This document shows positions 28,649 to 38,186 of a stretch of DNA of 64,000 nucleotides, piece by piece (within the stretch, counting starts at the first letter, position 1; each line of letters starts with the position of its first letter). Made by a program: the position numbers and the translations under genes. The DNA comes from Vibrio algicola (GTDB taxonomy: Bacteria > Pseudomonadota > Gammaproteobacteria > Enterobacterales > Vibrionaceae), in the NCBI RefSeq assembly GCF_009601765.2, contig NZ_CP045699.1, positions 1,984,001 through 2,048,000 on the forward strand, in the 5' to 3' direction. Under the pieces are notes generated by a model. The model saw nothing but the letters and a program-made list of their open reading frames with translations, did no database searches and had not been told where the DNA came from.

Positions 28649-28657
28649 TTAAATCAA
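28644..28657 (+). promoter_or_regulatory. FNR box of grcA
   Basis: TTGAC-TTAA-ATCAA matches the FNR consensus TTGAT-N4-ATCAA at nine of ten positions. Its centre is about 41-43 bases before the start site predicted from the -10 at 28682, the class II activating position. Confidence 0.8.
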
Positions 28658-28681
28658 TATGAATTTTATGGTTATTGCGTA

Positions 28682-28687
28682 TATAAT
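28682..28687 (+). promoter_or_regulatory. -10 hexamer of the grcA promoter
   Basis: TATAAT, perfect. The FNR box sits where a -35 would be, consistent with an activator-dependent promoter. Confidence 0.75.
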
Positions 28688-28768
28688 AGCGACATTGAGA
28701 CAAACGACGCTTTCCCATAAGAAAGTGAGCACATATTAATCCCACATTGTGTGGCAAAGGAGATGGAC

Positions 28769-29146
28769 ATGATCCAAGGTATCCAAATTACTAAAGCAGC
28801 AAATGACGAATTATTAAATTCAATCTGGCTTTTAGACAACGAGAAAAACGAAGCTCGTTGTGTTGCTGCAGACGCTGGCTTTGAAGCTGATCAAGTTGTT
28901 GCTACTGACGCACTAGGGGAAATCGAATTCCGTGAAGTTGCAATCGAAACTGCACCACGCGTAGAAGGTGGTCAACACCTAAACGTAAACGTGCTTTCTC
29001 GTGAAACTCTACAGGATGCCGTTGCTCACCCAGAGAACTACCCACAGCTAACTATCCGTGTTTCGGGTTACGCTGTACGTTTCAACTCTCTAACTGCTGA
29101 GCAACAACGTGACGTTATCGCACGTACATTTACAGAAACTATGTAA
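28769..29146 (+). CDS. grcA: Autonomous glycyl radical cofactor GrcA (YfiD)
   Basis: GrcA replaces the damaged C-terminal glycyl radical domain of pyruvate formate-lyase after oxygen exposure. The 125-residue protein is nearly identical to E. coli YfiD. It contains the glycyl radical segment [14 protein letters not shown] with the radical Gly100. The start is ATG 28769 ([13 protein letters not shown]), with AAGGAG six bases before it; the open frame from 28751 adds only six unsupported residues. An FNR box and a perfect -10 lie upstream, and a terminator follows, so it is a single-gene unit induced without oxygen. Confidence 0.97.
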   Translation: MIQGIQITKAANDELLNSIWLLDNEKNEARCVAADAGFEADQVVATDALGEIEFREVAIETAPRVEGGQHLNVNVLSRETLQDAVAHPENYPQLTIRVSGYAVRFNSLTAEQQRDVIARTFTETM

Positions 29147-29198
29147 ATGACAGCTTCCGAATAACCTTGTTTGTTATTCGGATTGGCAAGCAAATAAA

Positions 29199-29235
29199 AA
29201 GCTCAAAAGTGGCGATCACTCTTGAGCTTTTTTGT
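29199..29235 (+). terminator. Terminator of grcA
   Basis: AAGCTCAA pairs with TTGAGCTT around a 15-base loop that can itself fold (AGTG...CACT), followed by TTTT. Confidence 0.88.
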
Positions 29236-29368
29236 GTCTTTTTTCTGCTTAGAAGCCAAAAAAACGTAAGTTCATATCTGTGCCCTGTACCCCCTGTGCT
29301 AAGGCAATAGATAGTCAATAGATAGGCAGTCCCGCTTTTAAAGCATACTGGTTAAGAGCGACTTATTA

Positions 29369-30658
29369 TTACCCTTGCACACTTCTTAATACCACTTTAA
29401 GTAAATCAAAGTCTGCCGCCAGGTCTTGTGAGAGTAATTCCATCGCACCATGTTTAGCTAAAGGCGCAGGCACATCGATATCCGAGCCTAAAATCTCATC
29501 CACCACTTCTTTAAACTTAGCCGGATGCGCGGTACATAAGAACAACCCAGTTTCACCTGCTTGAAGTTGTTCAGTCAATACTCGATACGCGATCGCACCG
29601 TGCGGTTCACATAAGTAGCCCAGTTGATTAAGGTCTACCACAGATTCAGCGCTTTGTTGATCGGTTACCATCCCTTTACCTAAGGTATCTAAACCCCAAC
29701 CTTTAATCCGGCACAGTTCTTCAATTCGTGGCCAATTGTTTGGTTGACTGACATCCATCGCATTCGAGGTGGTGGCAACGGTTGGTTTAGGATCCCACTT
29801 ACCGGTTTCAAGGTAGCGCGGTACGGTGTCATTAGCATTGGTGGCGGCGATAAAGCGTTTAATCGGTAAACCTAATGCTTTCGCCAGTAAGCCGGCCGTT
29901 AAGTTACCAAAATTACCACTTGGCACTGAAATCACTAGGTTTTCACGTTCCGCTTTGCTCATTTGAGACGCGGCTTCAAAGTAGTAACAGATCTGTGCCA
30001 TCAAGCGACTAATGTTAATTGAGTTCGCCGAGTTCAAACCAATTTCTTCACGTAACGCTTGATCATCAAACGCTTGTTTCACTAACGCTTGGCAGGCATC
30101 AAAATCGCCATCAATCGCCACGGTATGAATATTCCCGCCCAGCGTACAAAATAGTTTTTCTTGCAGTGGGCTGATCTTACCTTTCGGATATAAGATCACC
30201 ACATTAATGTTTTCCATACCATAAAACGCATGCGCCACCGCCGCGCCAGTATCACCCGATGTGGCGGTTAAAATCGTGATTTTTTGATTTTTATCAGCAG
30301 TGACGGCAGCCAGTGATTGCGCCATAAAACGACCACCAAAATCTTTAAACGCCAACGTCGGGCCATGGAATAGCTCCAACGCATAGACGCCATCTTTAAC
30401 CGATTTAATCGGTGCTGGGAATTGGAATGCCGCATCCACCAATTGAGCCACTTGCTCACTTGATAACTCATCACCAATTAATGCCGATAAAATCTTACTG
30501 CTACGCGAAATAAAATCTTCTGCTAGCAGCGCATCGATATCATCAAATTGTGGGATATCGGCAGGAAAAAACAACCCTTGGTTACGACCTAATCCTTGGC
30601 GTACCGCTTGGCCGAAAGAGACTTGCTCATCATTTTCTTTGATATTGTACAGCTTCAT
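29369..30658 (-). CDS. thrC: Threonine synthase
   Basis: PLP enzyme converting O-phosphohomoserine to threonine. The 429-residue protein has the PLP lysine in [13 protein letters not shown], the phosphate-binding stretch [16 protein letters not shown] and [14 protein letters not shown]. It is the last gene of thrABC. Its ATG overlaps the thrB stop as ATGA (30655-30658), so translation is coupled. Confidence 0.97.
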   Translation of the reverse strand: MKLYNIKENDEQVSFGQAVRQGLGRNQGLFFPADIPQFDDIDALLAEDFISRSSKILSALIGDELSSEQVAQLVDAAFQFPAPIKSVKDGVYALELFHGPTLAFKDFGGRFMAQSLAAVTADKNQKITILTATSGDTGAAVAHAFYGMENINVVILYPKGKISPLQEKLFCTLGGNIHTVAIDGDFDACQALVKQAFDDQALREEIGLNSANSINISRLMAQICYYFEAASQMSKAERENLVISVPSGNFGNLTAGLLAKALGLPIKRFIAATNANDTVPRYLETGKWDPKPTVATTSNAMDVSQPNNWPRIEELCRIKGWGLDTLGKGMVTDQQSAESVVDLNQLGYLCEPHGAIAYRVLTEQLQAGETGLFLCTAHPAKFKEVVDEILGSDIDVPAPLAKHGAMELLSQDLAADFDLLKVVLRSVQG

Positions 30659-31626
30659 AATTCACTTCCTGTTACGCTCGAACCATCCTTGTCTAAGCGA
30701 CAAATATGCACGAAACCTTCTTGGTTTTGTAGGTAATTTTCTTCTAACCAGTGAGCCACACGCTCTGCCACATCTTTTTTCGAACAAATGGTAAAGATAG
30801 TTGGCCCTGAACCTGAAATGCCACATGCTAACGCACCGGCCGACATCGCATATTGTCGCGCATTAGCAAAGCCTGGTAATAGCTTCTCACGATACGGTTC
30901 GGCGATCACGTCTTTGATAAGTTTGGCAGCCAGTTCAGGTTGCGCCGAATGACAAGCGTGAATAAAACCGCCCAAATGCCGACCATGAGCAATAATATCT
31001 TGGCGGCGATATTGCGACGGTAAAATAGATCGCGCTTCAGCGGTCGAAACTTTAATCCCCGGATACGCCATCACCCAATACCAGTCATCAAAACACGGTA
31101 CTTGCTGACTAATAGTGCCTAATTCTTCTAGCATCAATTGTAAGCCGCCTAAATAGCATGGCGCCACATTATCATAGTGAACACCACCTGAGATCTGGCC
31201 TTCCATTTCGCCCATTAACGCCAGTAACTCCATCTCATTAAGAGGCTGGTGATGGAAACGGTTTAACGCATCAAGCGCCGCTACAATCGAACAAGCACTT
31301 GATCCCAACCCCGAACCAATCGGCATGTTTTTTTCAAGCGTCATGGCTAACGGTTGCAAATCAATGCCTTTTTTCTCAAGCTCGCGCGCAAACACACGCC
31401 AGCAATCATAAACGATATTTTCTTTCGGATTGGTGGGCAGTTTACTCACAAAACTACCGGCGGTTTTTAACTCAAAAGGCGAGTTGCCAGATTCAACTAA
31501 TACGCGGTCACCTAACAAGGTGCCATCAATCGGTGACACTGCCGCGCCCAAAACATCAAAGCCGACACTCACATTACCAATTGAAGCGGGGGCATACACC
31601 ACTACACTTTCATTTTTTAATGTCAT
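30655..31626 (-). CDS. thrB: Homoserine kinase
   Basis: GHMP-family kinase that phosphorylates homoserine. The 323-residue protein has the ATP-binding [18 protein letters not shown] (motif 2, about residues 97-114) and the C-terminal [13 protein letters not shown] (motif 3). The N-terminus is [18 protein letters not shown], a few residues longer than E. coli ThrB. A two-base gap separates it from the thrA stop. Confidence 0.97.
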   Translation of the reverse strand: MTLKNESVVVYAPASIGNVSVGFDVLGAAVSPIDGTLLGDRVLVESGNSPFELKTAGSFVSKLPTNPKENIVYDCWRVFARELEKKGIDLQPLAMTLEKNMPIGSGLGSSACSIVAALDALNRFHHQPLNEMELLALMGEMEGQISGGVHYDNVAPCYLGGLQLMLEELGTISQQVPCFDDWYWVMAYPGIKVSTAEARSILPSQYRRQDIIAHGRHLGGFIHACHSAQPELAAKLIKDVIAEPYREKLLPGFANARQYAMSAGALACGISGSGPTIFTICSKKDVAERVAHWLEENYLQNQEGFVHICRLDKDGSSVTGSEL

Positions 31627-31628
31627 GA

Positions 31629-34088
31629 TCAGACTCCTAATTTCCAGCCAAGGGTGCGCATAACATCCGAGAACACTCCCGCTGCGGTCACTTGAGTACC
31701 CGCGCCGTAACCTCGCAACACCAATGGGATCGGTTGGTAATAGCGGCTATAGAAAGCCAGCGCATTCTCACCATCTTTAATTTTGTACATAGGGTCATCA
31801 TCGTCAACCGCGATCATTTTTACTCGGCATACACCACCATCAATGCTGCCAACATAACGCAATACTTTGCCTTCGGCTGCCGCTTTGGCCGATAACTCAA
31901 TAAAGTAACCATCAGCTTGTGGCAAACGCGCCATAAATTCATCAATGCTGCCTGAATCATCAAATCCCGGTGGTAATGCTTGCTCAACAATGACATCGTC
32001 TAACTCAAGTTCCATTCCAGCTTCACGGGCAAGAATAAGCAGTTTACGCGCCACATCCATTCCCGATAAATCATCCCGTGGATCGGGTTCAGTAAAGCCA
32101 TTATCATTAGCAATATTAGTCGCTTGACTTAAAGTCATGCCCTCATCCAGCTTGCCGAAGATATAGGATAACGAACCGGATAAAATGCCATTAAACTTCT
32201 CGAGCTCATCACCGGCTGAAATCAAATTCTGCAAGTTTTCAATCACCGGAAGACCTGCGCCAACCGTGGTTTCATACATGAGTTTACGACGAGTACTGCG
32301 CGCAGTTTCACGTAATTGATGGTAGTAACTCATGCTAGCGGTATTGGCTTTCTTATTCGGGGTGACCACATGGAAACCGGCGGCAAGAAAGTCAATATAT
32401 TGATTGGCAATAGATTCGCTTGAGGTACAGTCCACCAGCACAGGGTTGATAATATGATTACGTTGCACTAATGCGATCATGCGAGCAAGACTAAACTCTT
32501 CCGTCGCGTGCCCCATACGCTCACGCCAATCATCAAGAGGCAAGCCTTCACTATCTAGCAATAAACCTTTTGAATTTGCCAGACCACACACTCGGATCAC
32601 AATACCTTTTTCAGCTAGTTTGGCTTGTTGACGTTGGAATTGATCGACAAGTTCGCCGCCGACACCACCAAGACCGACCACAAACACATCTAAGAAATGC
32701 TTAGAATTAAACAGATTTTCATGGCACGCTTTCACCGCCACTGCGATGCGATCTTCTGGGATCACCGCTGAAATCGCGCGCTCAGATGAGCCTTGCGCAA
32801 TCGCCACCACATTGACATTCACTTCAGCTAACGAGGCAAAGAACTGTGATGCCACGCCACGCGCGGTGCGCATTTTGTCACCCACTAAGGTCACAATTGC
32901 CACATCATCGGTAAATTCAATAGGATCCAGCAGATGATCTTTTAACTCAAGCTCAAAGGCTGCCTGTAAGGATTGCTCCGCTTTGAGTTTATCGGCGGCT
33001 TCAATACAAAAGCTGATGCTGTACTCAGAAGACGATTGAGTAATAAGGACAATTGACACACCCGAAATCGACATCGCGCCAAATACTCGGCTCGCCATGC
33101 CTACCATGCCCTTCATGCCAGGACCTGACACATTAACCATGGTTAGATTACTTAACGTGGTGATGCCTTTTATTGCTAAGTTATCTTCACCGGTGTCTTG
33201 ACCGATTAAAGTACCCGCGCCTTGAGGATTAAAGCTATTTTTGATTAAGCATGGAATTTGAAATTGTGCGATAGGGGCAATGGTTTTCGGATGCAGTACC
33301 GAAGCGCCAAAGTAAGACAGCTCCATCGCTTCTTGATAACTCAGCGATTTCAATAAACGTGCATCTTCAACTAAGCGTGGATCGCAATTATAAACGCCAT
33401 CGACATCGGTCCATATTTCACAATAATCGGCGCGCAAACAAGCCGCAAGAACTGCCGCAGAATAATCCGAGCCATTACGCCCTAGGGTAACCAGTTCACC
33501 TTGAGCATTACCAGCAGTAAAGCCTGGCATAATATTGATATGACCTTGAGGTAACGGGTTATGTTGGAAATTCACCGTTGACGCATCAACATCAACCATA
33601 GCTTCAAGGTGATCGCCTTTGGCCAATAAGTAGGCCACCGGATCAATAAGACTGGCAGATTTACCTTTAGCTTCAATAACCGCTTGCATCAGTTTGATCG
33701 AAATCCTTTCGCCTTTACTGATGATTCGCGCGTTAACATGATTGGGGCACATACCAAGTAAGCTAATACCATGCACATACTGGCGCAGCTGCAACATTGA
33801 GGTTTTAACTTGAGCATCGAAATTTTTATTTTCTAGGTTGCCTATTTCCGCTTTAATCGCTTTAAACAAATCATAAAATGACTGCTCTAGCTCATCTATT
33901 TGTAATTCAGCCTCACCGTTTTTTAATGTCGCTTCAATGACTGCAACTAACTTATTGGTTGTTTTTCCTGGAGCTGACAATACAACTGCCACTTCTTCCT
34001 GTTGGGCATTATTAATAATAATGTCCGCGGCTCGTAAAAATCGATCCGCATCGGCCAATGATGAGCCGCCAAATTTTAATACTCGCAT
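31629..34088 (-). CDS. thrA: Bifunctional aspartokinase I / homoserine dehydrogenase I
   Basis: Carries out the first and third steps of threonine synthesis and is normally inhibited by threonine. The 819-residue protein has an N-terminal aspartokinase (KFGGSS at residues 5-10, then [16 protein letters not shown]), a central regulatory region with two ACT domains (about 300-460), and a C-terminal homoserine dehydrogenase ([17 protein letters not shown](P) loop at about 470; [13 protein letters not shown]). Length and order equal E. coli ThrA (820). The ATG has the strong site GGAGGAAGG. It is preceded by a leader peptide and attenuator. Confidence 0.97.
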   Translation of the reverse strand: MRVLKFGGSSLADADRFLRAADIIINNAQQEEVAVVLSAPGKTTNKLVAVIEATLKNGEAELQIDELEQSFYDLFKAIKAEIGNLENKNFDAQVKTSMLQLRQYVHGISLLGMCPNHVNARIISKGERISIKLMQAVIEAKGKSASLIDPVAYLLAKGDHLEAMVDVDASTVNFQHNPLPQGHINIMPGFTAGNAQGELVTLGRNGSDYSAAVLAACLRADYCEIWTDVDGVYNCDPRLVEDARLLKSLSYQEAMELSYFGASVLHPKTIAPIAQFQIPCLIKNSFNPQGAGTLIGQDTGEDNLAIKGITTLSNLTMVNVSGPGMKGMVGMASRVFGAMSISGVSIVLITQSSSEYSISFCIEAADKLKAEQSLQAAFELELKDHLLDPIEFTDDVAIVTLVGDKMRTARGVASQFFASLAEVNVNVVAIAQGSSERAISAVIPEDRIAVAVKACHENLFNSKHFLDVFVVGLGGVGGELVDQFQRQQAKLAEKGIVIRVCGLANSKGLLLDSEGLPLDDWRERMGHATEEFSLARMIALVQRNHIINPVLVDCTSSESIANQYIDFLAAGFHVVTPNKKANTASMSYYHQLRETARSTRRKLMYETTVGAGLPVIENLQNLISAGDELEKFNGILSGSLSYIFGKLDEGMTLSQATNIANDNGFTEPDPRDDLSGMDVARKLLILAREAGMELELDDVIVEQALPPGFDDSGSIDEFMARLPQADGYFIELSAKAAAEGKVLRYVGSIDGGVCRVKMIAVDDDDPMYKIKDGENALAFYSRYYQPIPLVLRGYGAGTQVTAAGVFSDVMRTLGWKLGV

Positions 34089-34124
34089 CCCTTCCTCCGG
34101 TATTCCTTAGTTTTAATCTCGCAT

Positions 34125-34165
34125 AAAAAAGGCCCGTATCTGGTGAGAGATACAGGCCTTTTTTT
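34125..34165 (-). terminator. Transcription attenuator of the thr operon
   Basis: On the minus strand AAAAAAAGGCCTGTATCT pairs with AGATACGGGCCTTTTTT (one wobble) across a seven-base loop, then a T run. It lies between the thrL stop and thrA. This is the terminator arm of threonine/isoleucine attenuation. Confidence 0.93.
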
Positions 34166-34177
34166 GAAAACTTTCGC

Positions 34178-34240
34178 TTACCAGCCTGCTCCAACATTTA
34201 TAGTGTCGGTAATAATAATGGTGGTGCTGGTCATCATCAT
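34178..34240 (-). CDS. thrL: thr operon leader peptide
   Basis: A 20-codon open frame, MMMTSTTIIITDTINVGAGW, with five Thr and four Ile codons clustered in residues 4-14. It stops 13 bases before the attenuator stem. When charged tRNA-Thr or tRNA-Ile is scarce the ribosome stalls and the terminator does not form, as in E. coli thrL (different sequence, same logic). Any of the three consecutive ATG codons could be the start. I see no strong Shine-Dalgarno. Confidence 0.9.
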   Translation of the reverse strand: MMMTSTTIIITDTINVGAGW

Positions 34241-34850
34241 AGCGCTAGTCGAAAACATATAAAAAATCTACTTAACTTAAGAACTGATACTAGAAATACC
34301 GATTTAAGCTCGATGAGTCAATCAAAACTTCATTTTATTAGCATTAAACTCGAATCCCCCCAAAAACACACACATTACAATTGGCTAATTAATCATTAAA
34401 AACCCACAGGTAAAACCTAATGATAAATAATAATTAGTGATTAATTTTGCATAATTCATCTAAATAAGTTGATATGAGTAAATGTAATAAAATGTGGTAA
34501 AATGTGGTAATTTTACTTATTTAACATCGTTCAAATTCACTTATCTTGCTTGTATTCAGTATTAAGTTACCTTGTCTAGCTTGATTCCATTGATGCAAAT
34601 CAACAAAGTTAATATTAGTTAACAATCGGATATTGTTAGCAGCCTGTTAAGACTGTAAACTCTCTTTCATCAGTCGACATTCCAAATGATAGAATGTTGG
34701 TTTGGTCTATTTGGTACAAGTATTGATATTAAAGGTAATTCATAATTGGTTGCTTTATATAACAATGACTTAACCAACTCATAATCAAGCTAACAAAATG
34801 TTATTTTTTAAACTAAAATTACTTATATTATTCACGATTTAGGTACTCCT
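34241..34850. other. Long divergent regulatory spacer between thrL and arcA
   Basis: 610 AT-rich bases with no gene. It contains the consensus FNR box at 34590-34603, a tandem duplication of AAAATGTGGT near 34489-34508, and an imperfect inverted repeat TTGGTT...AACCAA around 34746-34777. E. coli arcA also has a long leader with several promoters. Confidence 0.6.
34590..34603 (+). promoter_or_regulatory. Consensus FNR box upstream of arcA
   Basis: TTGAT-GCAA-ATCAA is a perfect match to the FNR consensus, 248 bases before the arcA ATG. FNR activates arcA in E. coli from a similarly distant promoter. The box could also serve a leftward promoter. Confidence 0.72.
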
Positions 34851-35567
34851 ATGCATACCCCACAAATTCTTATCGTTGAAGATGAGCAAGTCACACGCAA
34901 TACGCTCAAGACTATTTTTGAAGCAGAAGGATATACTGTCTTTGAAGCCATCAATGGTGACAACATGCACCAAATCCTAACGGATAATCAAATTAACCTG
35001 GTCATCATGGACATTAACTTACCAGGTAAAAATGGCTTATTACTCGCTCGTGAATTGCGAGAGCAAGCAAACGTTGCTCTTATGTTCTTAACCGGTCGCG
35101 ACAATGAAGTCGACAAGATCCTTGGTCTTGAGATCGGCGCTGATGATTACATCACTAAACCGTTTAACCCTCGTGAACTGACTATTCGTGCGCGTAACTT
35201 GCTACAACGCTCAATGAATCAAGGTGAAGCTCAAGAAGAAAAACGCAGTGTCGAAAAATATGAATTTAACGATTGGACGCTCGATATTAATAGCCGTTCT
35301 TTGGTTAACCCAGCAGGTGAAAGCTACAAGTTACCTCGCTCTGAGTTTCGCGCCCTACTTCACTTTTGTGAAAACCCAGGCAAAATCCAAACTCGTGCAG
35401 ACTTACTGAAGAAAATGACCGGTCGTGAGCTTAAACCACATGATCGTACTGTAGATGTTACAATTCGTCGCATCCGCAAGCATTTTGAATCGGTAGCAGA
35501 TACCCCAGAAATCATTGCGACCATTCACGGCGAAGGCTACCGCTTTTGTGGTGAGTTAGCAGAGTAA
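34851..35567 (+). CDS. arcA: Aerobic respiration response regulator ArcA
   Basis: OmpR-type regulator that represses aerobic metabolism genes when oxygen is low. The 238-residue protein has a receiver domain (1-120; phosphoacceptor Asp54 in VIMDINLPG, Lys in YITKPFNP) and a winged-helix domain (about 135-234; [16 protein letters not shown]). It is nearly identical to E. coli ArcA. It converges on its own kinase gene arcB, the arrangement known in V. cholerae, whereas E. coli has them apart. The ATG has AGGTA upstream. Confidence 0.98.
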   Translation: MHTPQILIVEDEQVTRNTLKTIFEAEGYTVFEAINGDNMHQILTDNQINLVIMDINLPGKNGLLLARELREQANVALMFLTGRDNEVDKILGLEIGADDYITKPFNPRELTIRARNLLQRSMNQGEAQEEKRSVEKYEFNDWTLDINSRSLVNPAGESYKLPRSEFRALLHFCENPGKIQTRADLLKKMTGRELKPHDRTVDVTIRRIRKHFESVADTPEIIATIHGEGYRFCGELAE

Positions 35568-35654
35568 CTAAATTAACTTGTATTGCTAAGTTAAGCGTTA
35601 ATAACCGGCTTAACTTTATTCAATATTAAGAATGATTTATTTATCGCCTCAAAT

Positions 35655-35689
35655 AAAAAACCTCGCATTATTACAATGCGAGGTTTTTT
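35655..35689. terminator. Bidirectional terminator after arcA
   Basis: AAAAAACCTCGCATT pairs perfectly with AATGCGAGGTTTTTT. The A and T tracts suit termination from either side between convergent arcA and arcB. Confidence 0.93.
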
Positions 35690-35792
35690 TATATTCAAGA
35701 CTCATTTAATATTAATGAGAGTAACTCGATCATCAGGTCACTGGAAAATCACCGGTAGTGACTGTCATCGGAATAAGTCTCTAATCCCCTTC

Positions 35793-38186
35793 CTAGTATG
35801 ATTTAGCTAAATGCTGCTTCAGTTGTTCAATATCGGCTTGATAATTTTGTTTGATTGCATCAATCCACGACACCACACTTTGCTGCCAATCTTCTCGTTC
35901 GGGAGATTGCGCTTTTTGAGCCAATTGCTGCAAGCGTTTTAATCCAACCGATCCTGCTGCGCCTTTGATTTTATGCGCTTCTGATTCCATATTATGCTTA
36001 TCCCAACGCTCGATATAACCATCAAGATCGGCTAGGTATTCAGGCAGTGCTTGGGCAAACATATCCAAGCCCTCCAGCATAGGTTTGACCCCAACAATCT
36101 CGATATAAGATTCTAGCATTTCAATATCAAACAACTCAGACGATAAGTCACCCACAATCGGAGCTTCTGCTACTATCATGGAGTCCACAGGGTCAGATAT
36201 AGTGAGCTCAGTTTCAAAGCTAGTTGCCACTGATTTATTCTCTTTCAGATGATGTTCAATACAGTCTTCGATAACTCGATAAATGGCTTTGACGGATAAT
36301 GGCTTGCTGATCGCATCATCCATACCATTGGCTAAGTATTCACTTTTATCTGTCATCGAATTAGCGGTTAATGCCACTAATGGCGGCAAGTGTGCATAAC
36401 GCTGACGCAGGATTTGCGCAATATCAAAACCGGTCATATCCGGCAATTGAATATCCAATAATACCAAATCAAAATTTTCTGGATTAAAGCGTTGTAGAGC
36501 CTCTTCTCCGCTCATTGCTACTTCAACTGTATGACCTAAGTTTTCTAGCACTGATCGGGCGACGGTCACGTTGAGTTCGATGTCTTCCACCATAAAAATA
36601 CGCAAACTCGACTGTGATTGATAATGGCTAGATGGCATCGCGGCCACTTGAGCGACAGGCACACGAATCGAGACATTAAAGGTACTACCAAAGCCCAGTT
36701 CACTCGATACCGAGATCTCGCCATCCATGCGATGAATGATCTCTTGCGACACCGCTAAACCAATACCGGTTCCGACCGCGTGTAAGTTATCTTTGCCCGA
36801 TTTCACTTGATAATACATGCCAAAAATACTGTCAATTTCAGATTCTGGGATCCCAATGCCAGTATCTTCAATTTCAAATTCAATATTGGCATATTGCTCA
36901 TCATAGTCGGCGCTAATATTAACCGTTACCCCACCTTCTTTAGTGAACTTCATCGCGTTGCTGACTAAGTTCCACAATACTTGGCGCAGACGTGAGGCAT
37001 CAATACTGACCCCGCTCGGCAGTGAGGTCAGGCGCTCCATATCAAAGCGCAAGCCTTTTTGCTCTGCCATAAGATGAGAAATAGTTTCAATATCGGTGAT
37101 AAAACTCGGAAAGTCGGTATCCACCGGCAGCAGTTCTAATTCACTACGATCTAACTTATCTAAATCAATAACATCATTAAAAATATGGCCTAAAGTAATG
37201 GCACTGACATTAATGGTTTGCATATATTGATGCTGCTCAGTATCCAGCTTGGAATCTAACAAAATACGACTTAACCCTACAATACCATTTAGCGGAGTTC
37301 TTAGCTCATGACTAATGGTGGAGATAAATTTGGTTTTATCTTGGCTGGCTTTGACTAACGCATCTTGGTATTGCTGACGCTCAGTAATATCACGTCCAAA
37401 GCCGACCAAGCCTAATAACTCGCCACTTTTGCTGTAAAATGGCAATTTACGAAATTCAAAACAAGCCTTTTTACCATCGGGATAACTAAGCCAGATCTCA
37501 TAAGTCAGCTCTTTATTGTCGGCAAATACTTTGGCATCGGTGGCTTCAACTTGTTGGCGAGTAGTTTGATCGGAATACACATCATAAATAGATAAACCGA
37601 CTAATTGATTCAAGGTTAAACCGACTAAATCTTCAAACGCTTTATTGCAGCCCGAAAACTCACCATGGGTATTACGGTAGTAAATTAAATCGGGAGAAGC
37701 ATCGATAAATGAACGTAATAGCGCGGTTCGTTCCGCTAATTCTACTTGGGTTTTTTCCCGTTCAAACACTTCGTTTTCGAGATCTTGCATCGCTTCTTCA
37801 CGCGCTTCTTCGGCTTTTTCTCTCTCTTCTATTTGTTGATTCAGCTCTTCAATATTTTGCTGGAGCTTTAAATGCAACTCAACATCGCGTGCGCGCATCT
37901 GTTTTAGCTTTTCAACTAATTGGCTTAACCGTTGGCGAGAGTCTTCTAATTGCTCCACCACCACGGTCATAAAATACACTGCCCATGGTGTCACTAATAA
38001 GCCAAAAAAAACTGAGCGTATAATTACCACATTTTCAATATCACCGCGTAATACCAAACTGACACAAGCTTGGATCAATACCGAAAATGAGACTAGCGCC
38101 GCCGCCAACAACATGGAAAATTTAACCAAACCAAGCTTAACCAATAAGTCGACATAATATTGAGCGAGGTTTTTAATTGGACTCAT
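35793..38186 (-). CDS. arcB: Hybrid sensor kinase ArcB
   Basis: Senses the quinone pool and phosphorylates ArcA through a His-Asp-His relay. The 797-residue protein has two N-terminal helices (about 23-45, 57-77), a coiled coil (about 80-150), a PAS domain (about 155-270) with the two redox cysteines (Cys180, Cys242), a kinase with His293 in FISTISHELRTPLNG, a receiver with LVLLDIQLPDMTG and a C-terminal HPt domain with EAHKIKGAAGSVGL. The ATG at 38186 (MSPIKNLAQYYVDLL) fits E. coli ArcB. It overlaps the upstream GGDEF gene by 14 bases, so translation is coupled. Confidence 0.97.
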   Translation of the reverse strand: MSPIKNLAQYYVDLLVKLGLVKFSMLLAAALVSFSVLIQACVSLVLRGDIENVVIIRSVFFGLLVTPWAVYFMTVVVEQLEDSRQRLSQLVEKLKQMRARDVELHLKLQQNIEELNQQIEEREKAEEAREEAMQDLENEVFEREKTQVELAERTALLRSFIDASPDLIYYRNTHGEFSGCNKAFEDLVGLTLNQLVGLSIYDVYSDQTTRQQVEATDAKVFADNKELTYEIWLSYPDGKKACFEFRKLPFYSKSGELLGLVGFGRDITERQQYQDALVKASQDKTKFISTISHELRTPLNGIVGLSRILLDSKLDTEQHQYMQTINVSAITLGHIFNDVIDLDKLDRSELELLPVDTDFPSFITDIETISHLMAEQKGLRFDMERLTSLPSGVSIDASRLRQVLWNLVSNAMKFTKEGGVTVNISADYDEQYANIEFEIEDTGIGIPESEIDSIFGMYYQVKSGKDNLHAVGTGIGLAVSQEIIHRMDGEISVSSELGFGSTFNVSIRVPVAQVAAMPSSHYQSQSSLRIFMVEDIELNVTVARSVLENLGHTVEVAMSGEEALQRFNPENFDLVLLDIQLPDMTGFDIAQILRQRYAHLPPLVALTANSMTDKSEYLANGMDDAISKPLSVKAIYRVIEDCIEHHLKENKSVATSFETELTISDPVDSMIVAEAPIVGDLSSELFDIEMLESYIEIVGVKPMLEGLDMFAQALPEYLADLDGYIERWDKHNMESEAHKIKGAAGSVGLKRLQQLAQKAQSPEREDWQQSVVSWIDAIKQNYQADIEQLKQHLAKSY

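Noticed and set aside
34489..34508. Tandem AAAATGTGGT pair upstream of arcA as a regulatory array
   Set aside because: Only two 10-base copies in AT-rich DNA; could be chance. Noted in the spacer entry only.
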